From assembly GCF_004353825.1 (NCBI RefSeq), contig NZ_SMNA01000009.1:141652-205651 (forward strand): DNA of 64,000 nt, written 5' to 3'. This DNA is from Occultella glacieicola. GTDB taxonomy: Bacteria > Actinomycetota > Actinomycetes > Actinomycetales > Beutenbergiaceae. Shown here in pieces: positions 32,583 through 41,076 of this stretch. The notes beneath the pieces are model-generated. The model saw only the letters and a list, made by a program, of their open reading frames with translations. It made no database searches and was not told the origin of the DNA. A program made the translations under genes and the position numbers. Position 1 is the first letter of the stretch. Every line of letters starts with the position of its first letter.

Positions 32583-33509
32583 GTGGCACAGGATCCGGTC
32601 GAGACCGCGGACGGCACGCTCCGCATGGTCGAGCGCATCCAGGCCCACCTCCCGCAGATGTCCGCGACCATGTCGAAGATCGGTGAGTTGCTGCTCTCCG
32701 AACCGTCGGCGCCGCTCGAGCTCTCCATCACCGAGCTCGCCGACCGGGCGGGCACGTCGGCGGCCACGGTGACCCGGTTCTGCCGTCAGCTCGGATACCC
32801 CGGCTACGTGCAGTTCAAGGTGGCGGTCGCGGCGGACAGCGGCCGGGGCGAGCCCGACGACCAGTGGCGCACCGAGATCGGCCGGACGCTCTCGCCGACC
32901 GATCCGCCCCAGGCCGTGCTGCGGACCCTCCTGAACGCCCACATCCGGTCCCTGCGGGCCACGGCCGGCACGATCGACCTCCATGAGTGTGCGGTGGTGG
33001 CCAAGCGCATCGCGACCTCCCGGCACCTGGACATCTACGGCACCGGGGGTAGCGCCGCGATGGCGGACGAGCTCGAGAACCGGCTCTACCGGATCGGGAT
33101 CAACGCGCACTCCTGGGGTGACGTGCACGCCGGTTTGGCGAGCGCGTCGATCCAGGACGAGGGCACCATCGCGATCGGGATCTCGAACAGCGGCCGCACC
33201 AAGGAGACGATCGAGATGCTCGGCCGGGCCCGGACGTCCGGGGCGTTCACGGTGGCGATCACGAACCGGAACTCGTCGCCGCTCGGGCAGCTCGCCGACG
33301 TCTGCCTGACCGCGTCGGTGCCGGAGCAGTACCTGCACCCGGCTGACCTGTCCGCGAAGCACTCGCAGCTGTTCGTCCTGGACCTGATCTACCTCCTCGT
33401 GATCCAGCAGGACTTCACCGACAGCGTGAACAAGATCGCGGCGTCCGCCCGGGCCGTCTCCGGGCACCGCCGGTTCGCCTCCGCCGACCGCGAAGGGACG
33501 GCCTCATGA
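32583..33509 (+). CDS. MurR/RpiR family transcriptional regulator
   Basis: The 308-residue protein has an RpiR helix-turn-helix at about residues 20-85 (LSITELADRAGTSAATVTRF, CRQLGYPGYVQFKV) and a SIS sugar-phosphate domain from about 130 (HLDIYGTGGSAAMADELENR, TIAIGISNSGRTKETIEML). Such regulators respond to phosphosugars such as GlcNAc-6-P. Its place at the head of the ngcEFG operon supports control of amino-sugar uptake. It overlaps the next gene by 4 bases (ATGA). Confidence 0.9.
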   Translation: MAQDPVETADGTLRMVERIQAHLPQMSATMSKIGELLLSEPSAPLELSITELADRAGTSAATVTRFCRQLGYPGYVQFKVAVAADSGRGEPDDQWRTEIGRTLSPTDPPQAVLRTLLNAHIRSLRATAGTIDLHECAVVAKRIATSRHLDIYGTGGSAAMADELENRLYRIGINAHSWGDVHAGLASASIQDEGTIAIGISNSGRTKETIEMLGRARTSGAFTVAITNRNSSPLGQLADVCLTASVPEQYLHPADLSAKHSQLFVLDLIYLLVIQQDFTDSVNKIAASARAVSGHRRFASADREGTAS

Positions 33510-34261
33510 TCGCCGCCGCACCCGACCTCCTCGCCGAGTCCACCGACCGGCTCGAACGGCTCGCCGCGGCCGCGGAAGCCGGCGCCTACGACCCGGCCAT
33601 CGACCTCATGGTCACGGCCCTCGACGCCGGCGGCGTGATCCAGGCGTTCGGGACCGGCCACTCGCAGGCGTTCGCCATGGAGATGGCCGGGCGCGCCGGC
33701 GGCCTGATCCCCACCAACGGGATCGCGTTGCGGGACGTGGTGCTGTTCGGTGGCCGTGAGCCCGCCGCCCTGTACGGCAGCGAGCTCGAACGGGACGAGA
33801 CGGTGGTCGCCGAACTGCTGCGCGTGACCCGGATCGGTGAGCCGGACGTGTTCGTGATCGCCTCGAACTCCGGGGTGAACTCCTCCGTCGTCGGGCTCGC
33901 GCAGGCCGTCAAGGGGCGCGGCCACAAGGTCATAGCGGTGACCAGTCTCGAGCACACGAACAGCGTCGAGCCGCAGCACCCGAGCGGACTGCGGCTGGCC
34001 GAGATCGCCGATGTCGTCATCGACAACCTGGCCCCCCGTGGGGACACCACCCTGACCGTCGCCGACGGCGTCGGTGTGGGCGCCGTCTCCTCGATCACCG
34101 GGGCGTTCATCGCCCAACTGTTGACCATCGGTGTGGCCCAGCGCCTCGCCGACGCGGGTGGGATGCCACCCGTCTACCTCTCCGCCAACGTCCCCGGCGG
34201 TGATGAGCACAACCAGGCACTGCAGCACCTGTATCGCGGCAGGATCCGCTGGAGTGTCTGA
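33506..34261 (+). CDS. SIS domain protein (UPF0309 type)
   Basis: The 251-residue protein has one SIS domain: IQAFGTGHSQAFAMEMAGRA, PDVFVIASNSGVNSSVVGLA and HKVIAVTSLEHTNSVEPQHP, with HPSGLRL typical of the UPF0309 group. Such proteins isomerise or bind phosphorylated sugars, and some act on amino-sugar phosphates or lactate ethers such as MurNAc-6-P. It is coupled to the RpiR gene and lies 54 bases before ngcE, so it probably works on the sugar brought in by the importer. Confidence 0.85.
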   Translation: MIAAAPDLLAESTDRLERLAAAAEAGAYDPAIDLMVTALDAGGVIQAFGTGHSQAFAMEMAGRAGGLIPTNGIALRDVVLFGGREPAALYGSELERDETVVAELLRVTRIGEPDVFVIASNSGVNSSVVGLAQAVKGRGHKVIAVTSLEHTNSVEPQHPSGLRLAEIADVVIDNLAPRGDTTLTVADGVGVGAVSSITGAFIAQLLTIGVAQRLADAGGMPPVYLSANVPGGDEHNQALQHLYRGRIRWSV

Positions 34262-34315
34262 CCCTCAGGCGTCCCGGTAACCCGCCGCCGCCTCCCCCGA
34301 AGAAAGGCAACGACA

Positions 34316-35734
34316 ATGACCGTCCAACACGTACCGATGAACCGGCGCTCCGTCCTGCAGGGCGCACTCGCGGCTGCGATCGGTATCCCCGCGGCGGGTG
34401 CCCTCGCCTCCTGCGCCACCGGCGGTGGCAGCGACGACCCGACCGACGGCGGCAACACCGGCGAGGCGTCGGACACCAACCCGTTCGGTATGGCGGAGAA
34501 CACCGTGGTCGACGCCGTCATCTTCGACGGTGGCTACGGCATCGACTACGTCGAGTTCGCCGCCGACATCCTGGCCCAGACGCACGACGGCTCCAGCGTC
34601 GAGGTGCAGTCCTCCACCCAGATCGCCACCGAGCTGCAGCCCCGGTTCGTCGGCGGTAACCCGCCCGACCTGATCGACAACTCGGGCGCGCAGTCGATGG
34701 GCTTCAACACGATTCTGGACCAGCTCGAGGACCTCACCGACGTCATCGACGCACCGAACCTCGAGGGCACCACGATCCGGGACACCCTCTACGGCGGGGT
34801 GCTCGCACCGGGCACGTTCGACGGCAAGCTCGCCGCGATCAACTACGTCCTCACCGTGTACGCGCTCTGGTACTCCGCGAGCCTGTTCGAGGAGAACGGC
34901 TGGACCCCGCCCACGACCTGGGCCGAGGCCAAGGAGCTCGGAGCCGCAGCGGCGGAGCAGGGCAAGTACCTGTTCCTCTTCGGTACCGAGGCGGCCACCT
35001 ACTACCAGACGCTGTGCATCGACTCCGCGATCATCGAGGGCGGGGACGAGGTTCGTCTGGCCCTGGAGAACCTGGAGGAGGGTTGCTGGTCGCACCCGGC
35101 CATCCAGTCCGTGTTCACGGCGTTCAAGGAGATCATCGACCTCGGCTACATGAAGCCCGGTGGCTCCGGCACCCAGTTCACCGCGGCGCAGGCACAGTGG
35201 AGCAACAACCAGGAGGCGCTGCTGTACCCGTCCGGCTCCTGGATCGAGAACGAGATGAAGGACCAGACGGCGGACGGGTTCGAGATGACGGGCACGAACA
35301 CGTTCCCGGTCACCGCGGACTCGACGTTCCCGGCCACCGCACTGCACTCCACGGCCGGCGAGCCGTTCATCGTGCCGACCGACGCCGCCAGCGTCGCGGG
35401 CGGCAAGGAACTGCTGCGCACCATGCTCTCGAAGGAGTCGGCGGAGAACTTCAGCAGGACGAAGCTCGCCCCGACGGTGATCAAGGACCTGGTGCCCGAG
35501 GACGGCTTCGGTTCCACCGCCCTGGTCTCGCAGACGGACATGCTCTCGGCGGCCGGCGACGACATCTTCACCTACAACTTCGTCGCCACCTACGGCATGA
35601 ACCAGGAGCAGCTCGTGTTCTGGAACTCGTTCCTGGACGGGCAGAGCACGGTGGAGAAGCTCACCGCCGACCTGCAGGGCCTCACGGACCGGATCCGGGA
35701 GGATGACTCGATCACGAAGATCGAGGTCCAATGA
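34316..35734 (+). CDS. ngcE: N-acetylglucosamine/chitobiose-binding lipoprotein NgcE
   Basis: The 472-residue protein starts with a twin-arginine-like signal (MNRRSVLQGALAAAIG after a 7-residue extension) ending in the lipobox LASC, so it is probably a Tat-exported lipoprotein. The binding domain has VVDAVIFDGGYGIDYVEFAA, ELQPRFVGGNPPDLIDNSGA, TVYALWYSASLFEENGWTPP and GGSGTQFTAAQAQWSNNQEA. These follow NgcE of Streptomyces olivaceoviridis closely, from memory. The ligand should be GlcNAc or diacetylchitobiose. Its stop overlaps the ngcF start by 4 bases. Confidence 0.9.
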   Translation: MTVQHVPMNRRSVLQGALAAAIGIPAAGALASCATGGGSDDPTDGGNTGEASDTNPFGMAENTVVDAVIFDGGYGIDYVEFAADILAQTHDGSSVEVQSSTQIATELQPRFVGGNPPDLIDNSGAQSMGFNTILDQLEDLTDVIDAPNLEGTTIRDTLYGGVLAPGTFDGKLAAINYVLTVYALWYSASLFEENGWTPPTTWAEAKELGAAAAEQGKYLFLFGTEAATYYQTLCIDSAIIEGGDEVRLALENLEEGCWSHPAIQSVFTAFKEIIDLGYMKPGGSGTQFTAAQAQWSNNQEALLYPSGSWIENEMKDQTADGFEMTGTNTFPVTADSTFPATALHSTAGEPFIVPTDAASVAGGKELLRTMLSKESAENFSRTKLAPTVIKDLVPEDGFGSTALVSQTDMLSAAGDDIFTYNFVATYGMNQEQLVFWNSFLDGQSTVEKLTADLQGLTDRIREDDSITKIEVQ

Positions 35735-36747
35735 CCGCGACCGATGCCTCGGATGCGGTCGCCGCAGCCGTGGGCCCCCGGAGGCGGCGGCTGCCGTCCC
35801 GGGGGTCCCGGCGGCGCCGGCTGTCGTTCGACTACGTCAGCTTCATGCTGGTGTTCCTCGGGCTGCCGCTGGCGATCTTCCTGATCTTCGTGATCTGGCC
35901 GTTCATCCAGGCGGTGTTCTACTCGATGACGGACTGGACCGGCTTCACGGCGGAGTTCAACGTGATCGGCCTCGGCAACTTCGAGAAGCTGATCAACGAT
36001 CCGATCTTCATGCGGGCTATGGGCAACAGCATCAAGATCGCCATCGTGGTGCCGCTGGTGACGATCGTGATCGCCTTGACGTTCGCGACCCTGATCACCG
36101 TGGGTGGCTCCAGCCGGGGCCAGATCCGAGGCATCCGCAACTCCAGCTTCTACCGGGTGGTCTCGTTCTTCCCGTACGTGATCCCCGCCATCGTGATCGC
36201 CCTGATCTGGCGACAGATGTTCGACCCCTCCGCCGGGCTGCTGAACGGCATCCTGACCGGCCTCGGTTTCGATCAGTTCGAGTCCTATGCCTGGCTGGGC
36301 AAGGTGAGCACGGCACTTCCGGTGACCATGTTCGTGATCATCTGGGGTGCCGTGGGCTTCTACATGCTGCTGTTCATCGCCGCGATCAAGGGCGTGCCGG
36401 CGGAGACGTTGGAGGCCGCCCGGATCGACGGCGCCGGACGGTTCCGCTCTGCGGTCTCCATCGTGATCCCGCTGATCCGGGACAACGTGCAGACGGCGTT
36501 CATCTACCTCGGCATCATGGCGCTCGACGCGTTCGTGTTCGTGCAGGCGCTGAACCCGAGCGGCGGGCCGGACAACTCCACCCTGGTGATGTCCCAGCAG
36601 CTGTTCCGGACCGCGTTCACGCAGGGTCAGTTCGGGTATGCGAGTGCGATGGGTGTGGTGCTGGCCATCATCACCCTGCTGTTCGCCGCCCTCGTGTTCA
36701 TCATCAACTGGGCGACCGGCGGCCGCGACGAAGGAGGACGAGCATGA
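35731..36747 (+). CDS. ngcF: Sugar ABC importer permease NgcF
   Basis: The 338-residue protein has an Arg-rich cytosolic N-terminus (PRRRRLPSRGSRRRRLSFDY) and six membrane helices. The permease EAA loop is GVPAETLEAARIDGAGRFRS, which docks on a shared ATPase of the MsiK type. No ATPase gene is present here, as usual for such importers in actinobacteria. It sits in a tight overlap between ngcE and ngcG. Confidence 0.88.
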   Translation: MTATDASDAVAAAVGPRRRRLPSRGSRRRRLSFDYVSFMLVFLGLPLAIFLIFVIWPFIQAVFYSMTDWTGFTAEFNVIGLGNFEKLINDPIFMRAMGNSIKIAIVVPLVTIVIALTFATLITVGGSSRGQIRGIRNSSFYRVVSFFPYVIPAIVIALIWRQMFDPSAGLLNGILTGLGFDQFESYAWLGKVSTALPVTMFVIIWGAVGFYMLLFIAAIKGVPAETLEAARIDGAGRFRSAVSIVIPLIRDNVQTAFIYLGIMALDAFVFVQALNPSGGPDNSTLVMSQQLFRTAFTQGQFGYASAMGVVLAIITLLFAALVFIINWATGGRDEGGRA

Positions 36748-37643
36748 CCACGGTCACGAGCACCGGCACCCCGGCCCCGCCGGTGGCAGCCCCGGGGCGC
36801 AACGGCGAGACGGCGGGCGGGGATCGCGCGGTGGCCACGGTGTCCCACACCGTGCTGATCCTCTGGTCGATCATCGTCATCCTGCCGTTGCTGTGGACCC
36901 TGCTGTCCTCGTTCAAGACCTCCTCGGAGATCTTCGCGTCGCCGTTCGCTTTGCCGGCGGAGTGGAGCTTCGACAACTACGTCTCGGCGTGGTCGGAGGC
37001 CGGCATCGGCGGGATGTTCCTGAACACGGTGATCGTGGTCGGGTTCGCGCTCGTGCTCGTGATGCTGCTCGGCGGCATGTGCGCGTACGTGCTGGCCCGG
37101 TTCGCGTTCCCCGGCCGGCGGGCGATCTACTACCTGATGCTGGCCGGGCTCACGTTCCCGGTGTTCCTGGCGATCGTGCCGCTGTTCTTCGTGCTGCGGA
37201 ACATCGGCATGCTGAACACGCTGCCCGGCCTGATCCTCACGTACGTCGCGTTCGCGCTGCCGTTCACGGTGTTCTTCCTGTACTCGTTCTTCCGCGGGCT
37301 CCCGGAGGAGATCTCCGAGGCGGCCGCCGTCGACGGGGCAGGCGAGTGGCGCACGTTCTTCCAGGTGATGCTGCCCATGGCCCGGCCGGGCATGGCGTCG
37401 GTGGCGATCTTCAACTTCCTCGGGCTCTGGAACCAGTTCCTGCTCCCGGTGGCGTTGAACACCGACCAGGACAACTACGTGCTGTCCCAGGGTATGGCGG
37501 GCTTCGCGTCGTCGGCCGGATACGCCGTCGACTTCGGTTCGCTGTTCGCCGCCGTGGTGATCACCGTGGTCCCGGTGCTCATCGTCTACGTCATCTTCCA
37601 GCGCCAGCTGCAGGGCTCGGTGTCCCAGGGCACGATGAAGTGA
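36744..37643 (+). CDS. ngcG: Sugar ABC importer permease NgcG
   Basis: The 299-residue protein has six membrane helices, starting near HTVLILWSIIVILPLLWTLL. Its EAA loop is EISEAAAVDGAGEWRTFFQV. It ends with VIFQRQLQGSVSQGTMK, typical for the MalG-type partner in CUT1 importers. The ATG at 36744 overlaps the ngcF stop (ATGA). A very strong terminator follows. Confidence 0.88.
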   Translation: MTTVTSTGTPAPPVAAPGRNGETAGGDRAVATVSHTVLILWSIIVILPLLWTLLSSFKTSSEIFASPFALPAEWSFDNYVSAWSEAGIGGMFLNTVIVVGFALVLVMLLGGMCAYVLARFAFPGRRAIYYLMLAGLTFPVFLAIVPLFFVLRNIGMLNTLPGLILTYVAFALPFTVFFLYSFFRGLPEEISEAAAVDGAGEWRTFFQVMLPMARPGMASVAIFNFLGLWNQFLLPVALNTDQDNYVLSQGMAGFASSAGYAVDFGSLFAAVVITVVPVLIVYVIFQRQLQGSVSQGTMK

Positions 37644-37684
37644 CGACGCGATAGGCGTTCCGGCGAACGTCGGTGGGCGAGGTC

Positions 37685-37724
37685 GGGCCGGGTCGCGTGG
37701 ATCGAGGTTCACGCGACCCGGCCC
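37685..37724. terminator. Terminator of the rpiR-ngc operon
   Basis: Fifteen perfect pairs with a 10-base loop lie between the converging ngcG and M23 peptidase genes. Confidence 0.85.
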
Positions 37725-37754
37725 GTCTGCGTGGCGGCCGCGCGGGTTCGGCGG

Positions 37755-38540
37755 TCAGCCCAACGCCCTCGCGTTCAGCGCCGCCTGGAGCGCCTTGATG
37801 GTCGCGCGGTCGCGCGTTCCGGGGGTGCCTCCGGCCAGGAACCCGGACGCCCGCAGCCAGCCCTGCTCGGCTTTCACCGAGACGGCGCGGAAGCCACCAT
37901 CGATCGCGCCCACCGGCTGGCCCTTGGCCTGCAGGAACTGCTGGTAGGCCGTGAACAGTTTCGGTCCGGGAAAGGCGTGCGCGCCGCCGTCGGCCTCGAT
38001 GGCACCCCGGTACCGGCCGGTTCTCGCGAGGGCCCGCTGCAGCTCGGTGATCGTGCGGTGGCCGAAGTTGCCGTCGGAGCGCAACGGCAGGAACTGTCCG
38101 CGGGCCGCGGACGGCGCCCCCGAGCCCGGTGCGACGCCGAACTTGGTGAATGCCGCGCGCGGGTTGCGCGGGCGGCCACCCGCGTCCCAGGTCTCGAAGT
38201 GCAGGTGGGTGCCGGTCTGCTGACCGCTGGTGTCGAGGTAGCCGATGAACTGGCCCTCCTTGACGGCATCGCCCTCGAACACGACCGGCATCGTGTGGTT
38301 GTACACCTGCTGCTCGGCGTCCGGATTGCGGACGCGAGCACCGTTTCCGGTGCGCTGCGGAGCCCGGCCGGACGTGGTGCTACCCGGCACCTGGGCGGTC
38401 GCGGTCTTGATCACCTGCCCCGCGAACGCTGCGAACACGGGTTGACCCTCGGGACCCTTGAGGTCGATCCCGGCGTGCGGGCCGGCCGGCCGCGGCGTGC
38501 CGAACTCGCTGCTGACGCGGCCGACGGATGGGTTCTGCAT
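37755..38540 (-). CDS. M23 family metallopeptidase without signal peptide
   Basis: The 261-residue protein begins MQNPSVGRVSSEFGTPRPAG. The M23 zinc site is visible as H22 and D26 in PHAGIDLKG and H112/H114 in TGTHLHFETW. The last 120 residues form one or two peptidoglycan-binding-like units (FGHRTITELQRALARTGRYR, RDRATIKALQAALNARALG). It should cut cell-wall peptide bridges, yet no signal peptide or membrane helix is present. Export may therefore use another route, or the start may be misjudged: an ATG-less extension to 38606 would still not give a signal sequence. AGGAG precedes the ATG. Confidence 0.82.
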   Translation of the reverse strand: MQNPSVGRVSSEFGTPRPAGPHAGIDLKGPEGQPVFAAFAGQVIKTATAQVPGSTTSGRAPQRTGNGARVRNPDAEQQVYNHTMPVVFEGDAVKEGQFIGYLDTSGQQTGTHLHFETWDAGGRPRNPRAAFTKFGVAPGSGAPSAARGQFLPLRSDGNFGHRTITELQRALARTGRYRGAIEADGGAHAFPGPKLFTAYQQFLQAKGQPVGAIDGGFRAVSVKAEQGWLRASGFLAGGTPGTRDRATIKALQAALNARALG

Positions 38541-38671
38541 GGCGCGCTCCTCGGGGCTGGGCGTCACGCCGGTCGTCGTCGGCCGGTGGCGGGCGCGATG
38601 GGTCAAGTGTGCGCCGTGACGGCAGGTGAGGACAATGGCCCGTCCGGGCCCGCCCGGCCCGGCGCTCGGGG

Positions 38672-40741
38672 CTATCGGGACCGGGCCAGCACCCCGCCGA
38701 TGTATCCGAGCAGGGCCCCCAACCAGACCGCGAAGATCCCCGGCGCCAGCCCGGACAGCCCGCCGAGCGCGTCCACCTGTCCGGTCGCCAGGGTGATCAC
38801 GTACCCGACCGAGAGCAGCAGGATCAGCAGGGCCGTCCGGCGAATGGTGCCGCCGGATCGGCCGTTCAGGCCGAACGCCATGACCAGCGCGAGCAGGGCG
38901 AGCAGGACCCGCAGCCCGGCCTCGACGACGAGGATCAGGGGCAGCGCCTGATCGAGGTTGCGCACCACGAGGTTGATCTGGTCCAGCCCGGAGAGGCTGG
39001 GGTCCAGGTTCAACGTGCCCCAGGGCAGCAGCGCTCCCACGATGACGAACGCGGTGCCCAGCAGCACGAGCAGGTTCTTGACCAGGGGTCGCCGGTCGGA
39101 GGACACCTGCGTGAACGCGGCCTCCACGCCGATGCTGCCGGCACCGTCGCTCGCGCTGATCTGCAGCTCCCGGGTGACCGTCTCGCCCATCGGCGGCCGT
39201 GGACTGTCCACGCGCAGCCGCACGGTCCCGACCGCGTGCGGCGGCACGGAGATCGCCGGTGGGTCGAACACGAATCCGGTCATGCCGTGGGCGTCCGACC
39301 CGGCCAGGCGCACCTGCAGGTGTTCCTGGCCGCGGGTGTTGTCGACCTCGAGGACGAACGTGCCCTGCCGGTCGTCCGCCCGGGTCAGGTTCCGGGGCCG
39401 GATCCGCAGAGCAGCGCTGGTCAGCGGCGCGGGGCTGGCGCTGACCTCGAGCACACCCGGGGCCTCGATATCGCGGACGCCGTCGGAGGCGACGATCGTG
39501 AACGGCCGGGAGACGGCCTCCCCGCGCCCGATCGGTCCGGTCTGGACCCGTCCCGTCACGGTGGTCACCTGACCGGGCAGCGCGTTGACCCGCTGGGGCA
39601 CCAGCGAGAACGCGAGCTGGTTCGCGGGGTCTCGCCCACCGAGGACGAGGCCGACGGCGCGGTGGCCACCACGGTTGTCGATCCGTACGGCGAACTCGGC
39701 GGTGGTCGCGTTCACGATGGTGAGCCGGCTCGGCTCCAGCCGCATCGTGATCGGCGCGTCGACCGGCGCCGGCGTGGTCACCTGGGTCAGTCCGACAACC
39801 GCGGTGATCGGCCCGCTGTCATTCGTGGCGGTGATCGTGAGCTGCCGGTTCAGTTCGCGCCCGGGCTCGGGCGCCGGAGCCCGGAACTGCGCCTCGGCCT
39901 CCACCAGCTGGCCGGGTGGGACCTGCACGAGCTCCGGGCTGAAGGCGAAGCGCACGACCGACTCCGGGTCCGATCCGGACAGGCGGAACGTCTGTGGGTA
40001 GTTCGCCCTGCGGTTGTCCAGCTGCAGCATGAAGGCGCCCCGGGTGGCGTCCTTCAGCCGGACCAGCGTCGGCCTGGTGGCGAGCGTCGCGGGTGGGCCG
40101 GCGGGCGGCACCGTCAGGGCGAGGTCCACCGGCGTGGTCCGGGTCGGATCCGCGCGGGACCGGACGGCCAGCCGCAGGTGCAGGCGCTGCGCGAACACGA
40201 GGACGCCGGGCCGGGTGGTCAGCCTCAGGACGAGTTCGCCGGACTGCTGGGGGAGCAGGTTCACCTCGTCGTGGCCGAGGGTGAGCCACGGCGGCGTGGA
40301 CTCGGCCTCCACCAGGTACCCGTCCACCACCGTGGAGGTGTTGAACACGGTCAGTGTGGCCGTCGCCTCCGGCCCCACGATCGTGACCGCGAGGGATTCC
40401 GGTCGCACGGTCGCCGGCTCGATCACCGGGTCCGGCACGTGGACGGCGCCGTCGGTGCGTGCACCGGCGCTCGGGGGCCGGGCGGAGCCGCCGGAGTGAG
40501 CCGTGCTCCCCGGTGCGGTGCCGACGCCCGGAGGCACCGCCGTCGGGTGTGGATCGCCGAGGGGCGGCAGCGAGACCTGGGTGACGACCGTGTCGACGGC
40601 GTGACCGGTCGTGCCGGCGAGCGGTTCGCCACCGAGGGTGCCGGTCCCGCGGTCCCAGCCGAGATAGTCGTCGCACGAGTGGCAGAACTGCGCAGTCGGC
40701 GCGTTCCGGGCGCCGCAGTTCTCGCAGACATGCTCCGACAC
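38672..40741 (-). CDS. Zinc-ribbon, Ig-like-repeat, four-helix membrane protein
   Basis: The 689-residue protein starts with a zinc ribbon: C6, C9, C20, C23 in HVCENCGARN and AQFCHSCDDY. A Pro/Thr-rich linker follows, then four repeats of about 110 residues resembling COG1470 Ig-like domains. Each begins like PESLAVTIVGPEATATLTVF, closes on RQLTITATND or RPFTIVASDG, and carries LPQQSGELVLRL-type strands. Four membrane helices end the chain (from LLVLLGTAFVIVGALLPWG). With the ribbon inside, the repeats would also be cytosolic. Function is unknown; it may be a scaffold. The GTG at 40741 has GGGGAG upstream. Confidence 0.75.
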   Translation of the reverse strand: MSEHVCENCGARNAPTAQFCHSCDDYLGWDRGTGTLGGEPLAGTTGHAVDTVVTQVSLPPLGDPHPTAVPPGVGTAPGSTAHSGGSARPPSAGARTDGAVHVPDPVIEPATVRPESLAVTIVGPEATATLTVFNTSTVVDGYLVEAESTPPWLTLGHDEVNLLPQQSGELVLRLTTRPGVLVFAQRLHLRLAVRSRADPTRTTPVDLALTVPPAGPPATLATRPTLVRLKDATRGAFMLQLDNRRANYPQTFRLSGSDPESVVRFAFSPELVQVPPGQLVEAEAQFRAPAPEPGRELNRQLTITATNDSGPITAVVGLTQVTTPAPVDAPITMRLEPSRLTIVNATTAEFAVRIDNRGGHRAVGLVLGGRDPANQLAFSLVPQRVNALPGQVTTVTGRVQTGPIGRGEAVSRPFTIVASDGVRDIEAPGVLEVSASPAPLTSAALRIRPRNLTRADDRQGTFVLEVDNTRGQEHLQVRLAGSDAHGMTGFVFDPPAISVPPHAVGTVRLRVDSPRPPMGETVTRELQISASDGAGSIGVEAAFTQVSSDRRPLVKNLLVLLGTAFVIVGALLPWGTLNLDPSLSGLDQINLVVRNLDQALPLILVVEAGLRVLLALLALVMAFGLNGRSGGTIRRTALLILLLSVGYVITLATGQVDALGGLSGLAPGIFAVWLGALLGYIGGVLARSR

Positions 40742-40928
40742 GGGATCTCCCCAAGCTGTGCGGGCGTCGGCTCGACGATGGGCCGGCACGCCACCACATG
40801 GTAGTCCCGGAGTGCCCGACCGAGCCGGTCGCTGCGCGAAAGGGCACCGGAGTCTGCACGTCGGCGATACCGACGGCCGGTCGTGAGGCAACACGCCGCA
40901 ACCGGTAGGCCGGTCCGGATCGATGCCG

Positions 40929-40934
40929 TAGGGT
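40929..40934 (+). promoter_or_regulatory. -10 element of the terC transcript
   Basis: TAGGGT lies so that transcription would start near 40941, exactly where the riboswitch begins. Confidence 0.5.
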
Positions 40935-40943
40935 GGTGACCTG

Positions 40944-41042
40944 TTGGAGGGGAGTACCTCACAAGCGGTGGTGTCGTCATCACAGTCGATCTCGATCGAC
41001 TCGGTGCCATCGGCCCGGTTCTCGGGTGAGGGAGACCTCCGG
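40944..41042 (+). ncRNA. yybP-ykoY (manganese) riboswitch
   Basis: The conserved pieces of the class occur in order: GGGGAGTAC at 40949-40957, TCGTCAT at 40974-40980 and GGTGAGGGAGACC at 41025-41037. The outer stem P1 can form between GGAGG at 40946-40950 and CCTCC at 41036-41040. This class binds Mn2+ and is commonly found before TerC-type genes, as here. The middle contains a palindromic arm around CGATCTCGATCG. Confidence 0.85.
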
Positions 41043-41070
41043 TGTCAATGTTTCGCTCACCGGAGGTTTT
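41035..41070 (+). promoter_or_regulatory. Riboswitch expression platform: hairpin hiding the terC ribosome binding site
   Basis: ACCTCCGGTG at 41035-41044 pairs perfectly with CACCGGAGGT at 41058-41067. The second arm holds the GGAGG ribosome binding site used by the GTG at 41077, and the first arm overlaps the 3' strand of riboswitch stem P1. The two structures exclude each other. Only four T's follow, so translational control fits better than termination. Confidence 0.7.
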
Positions 41071-41076
41071 CGAATA

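Noticed and set aside
40933..41076. N-terminal extension of TerC
   Set aside because: It would translate the riboswitch; the family fold starts at 41077 with a proper ribosome site.
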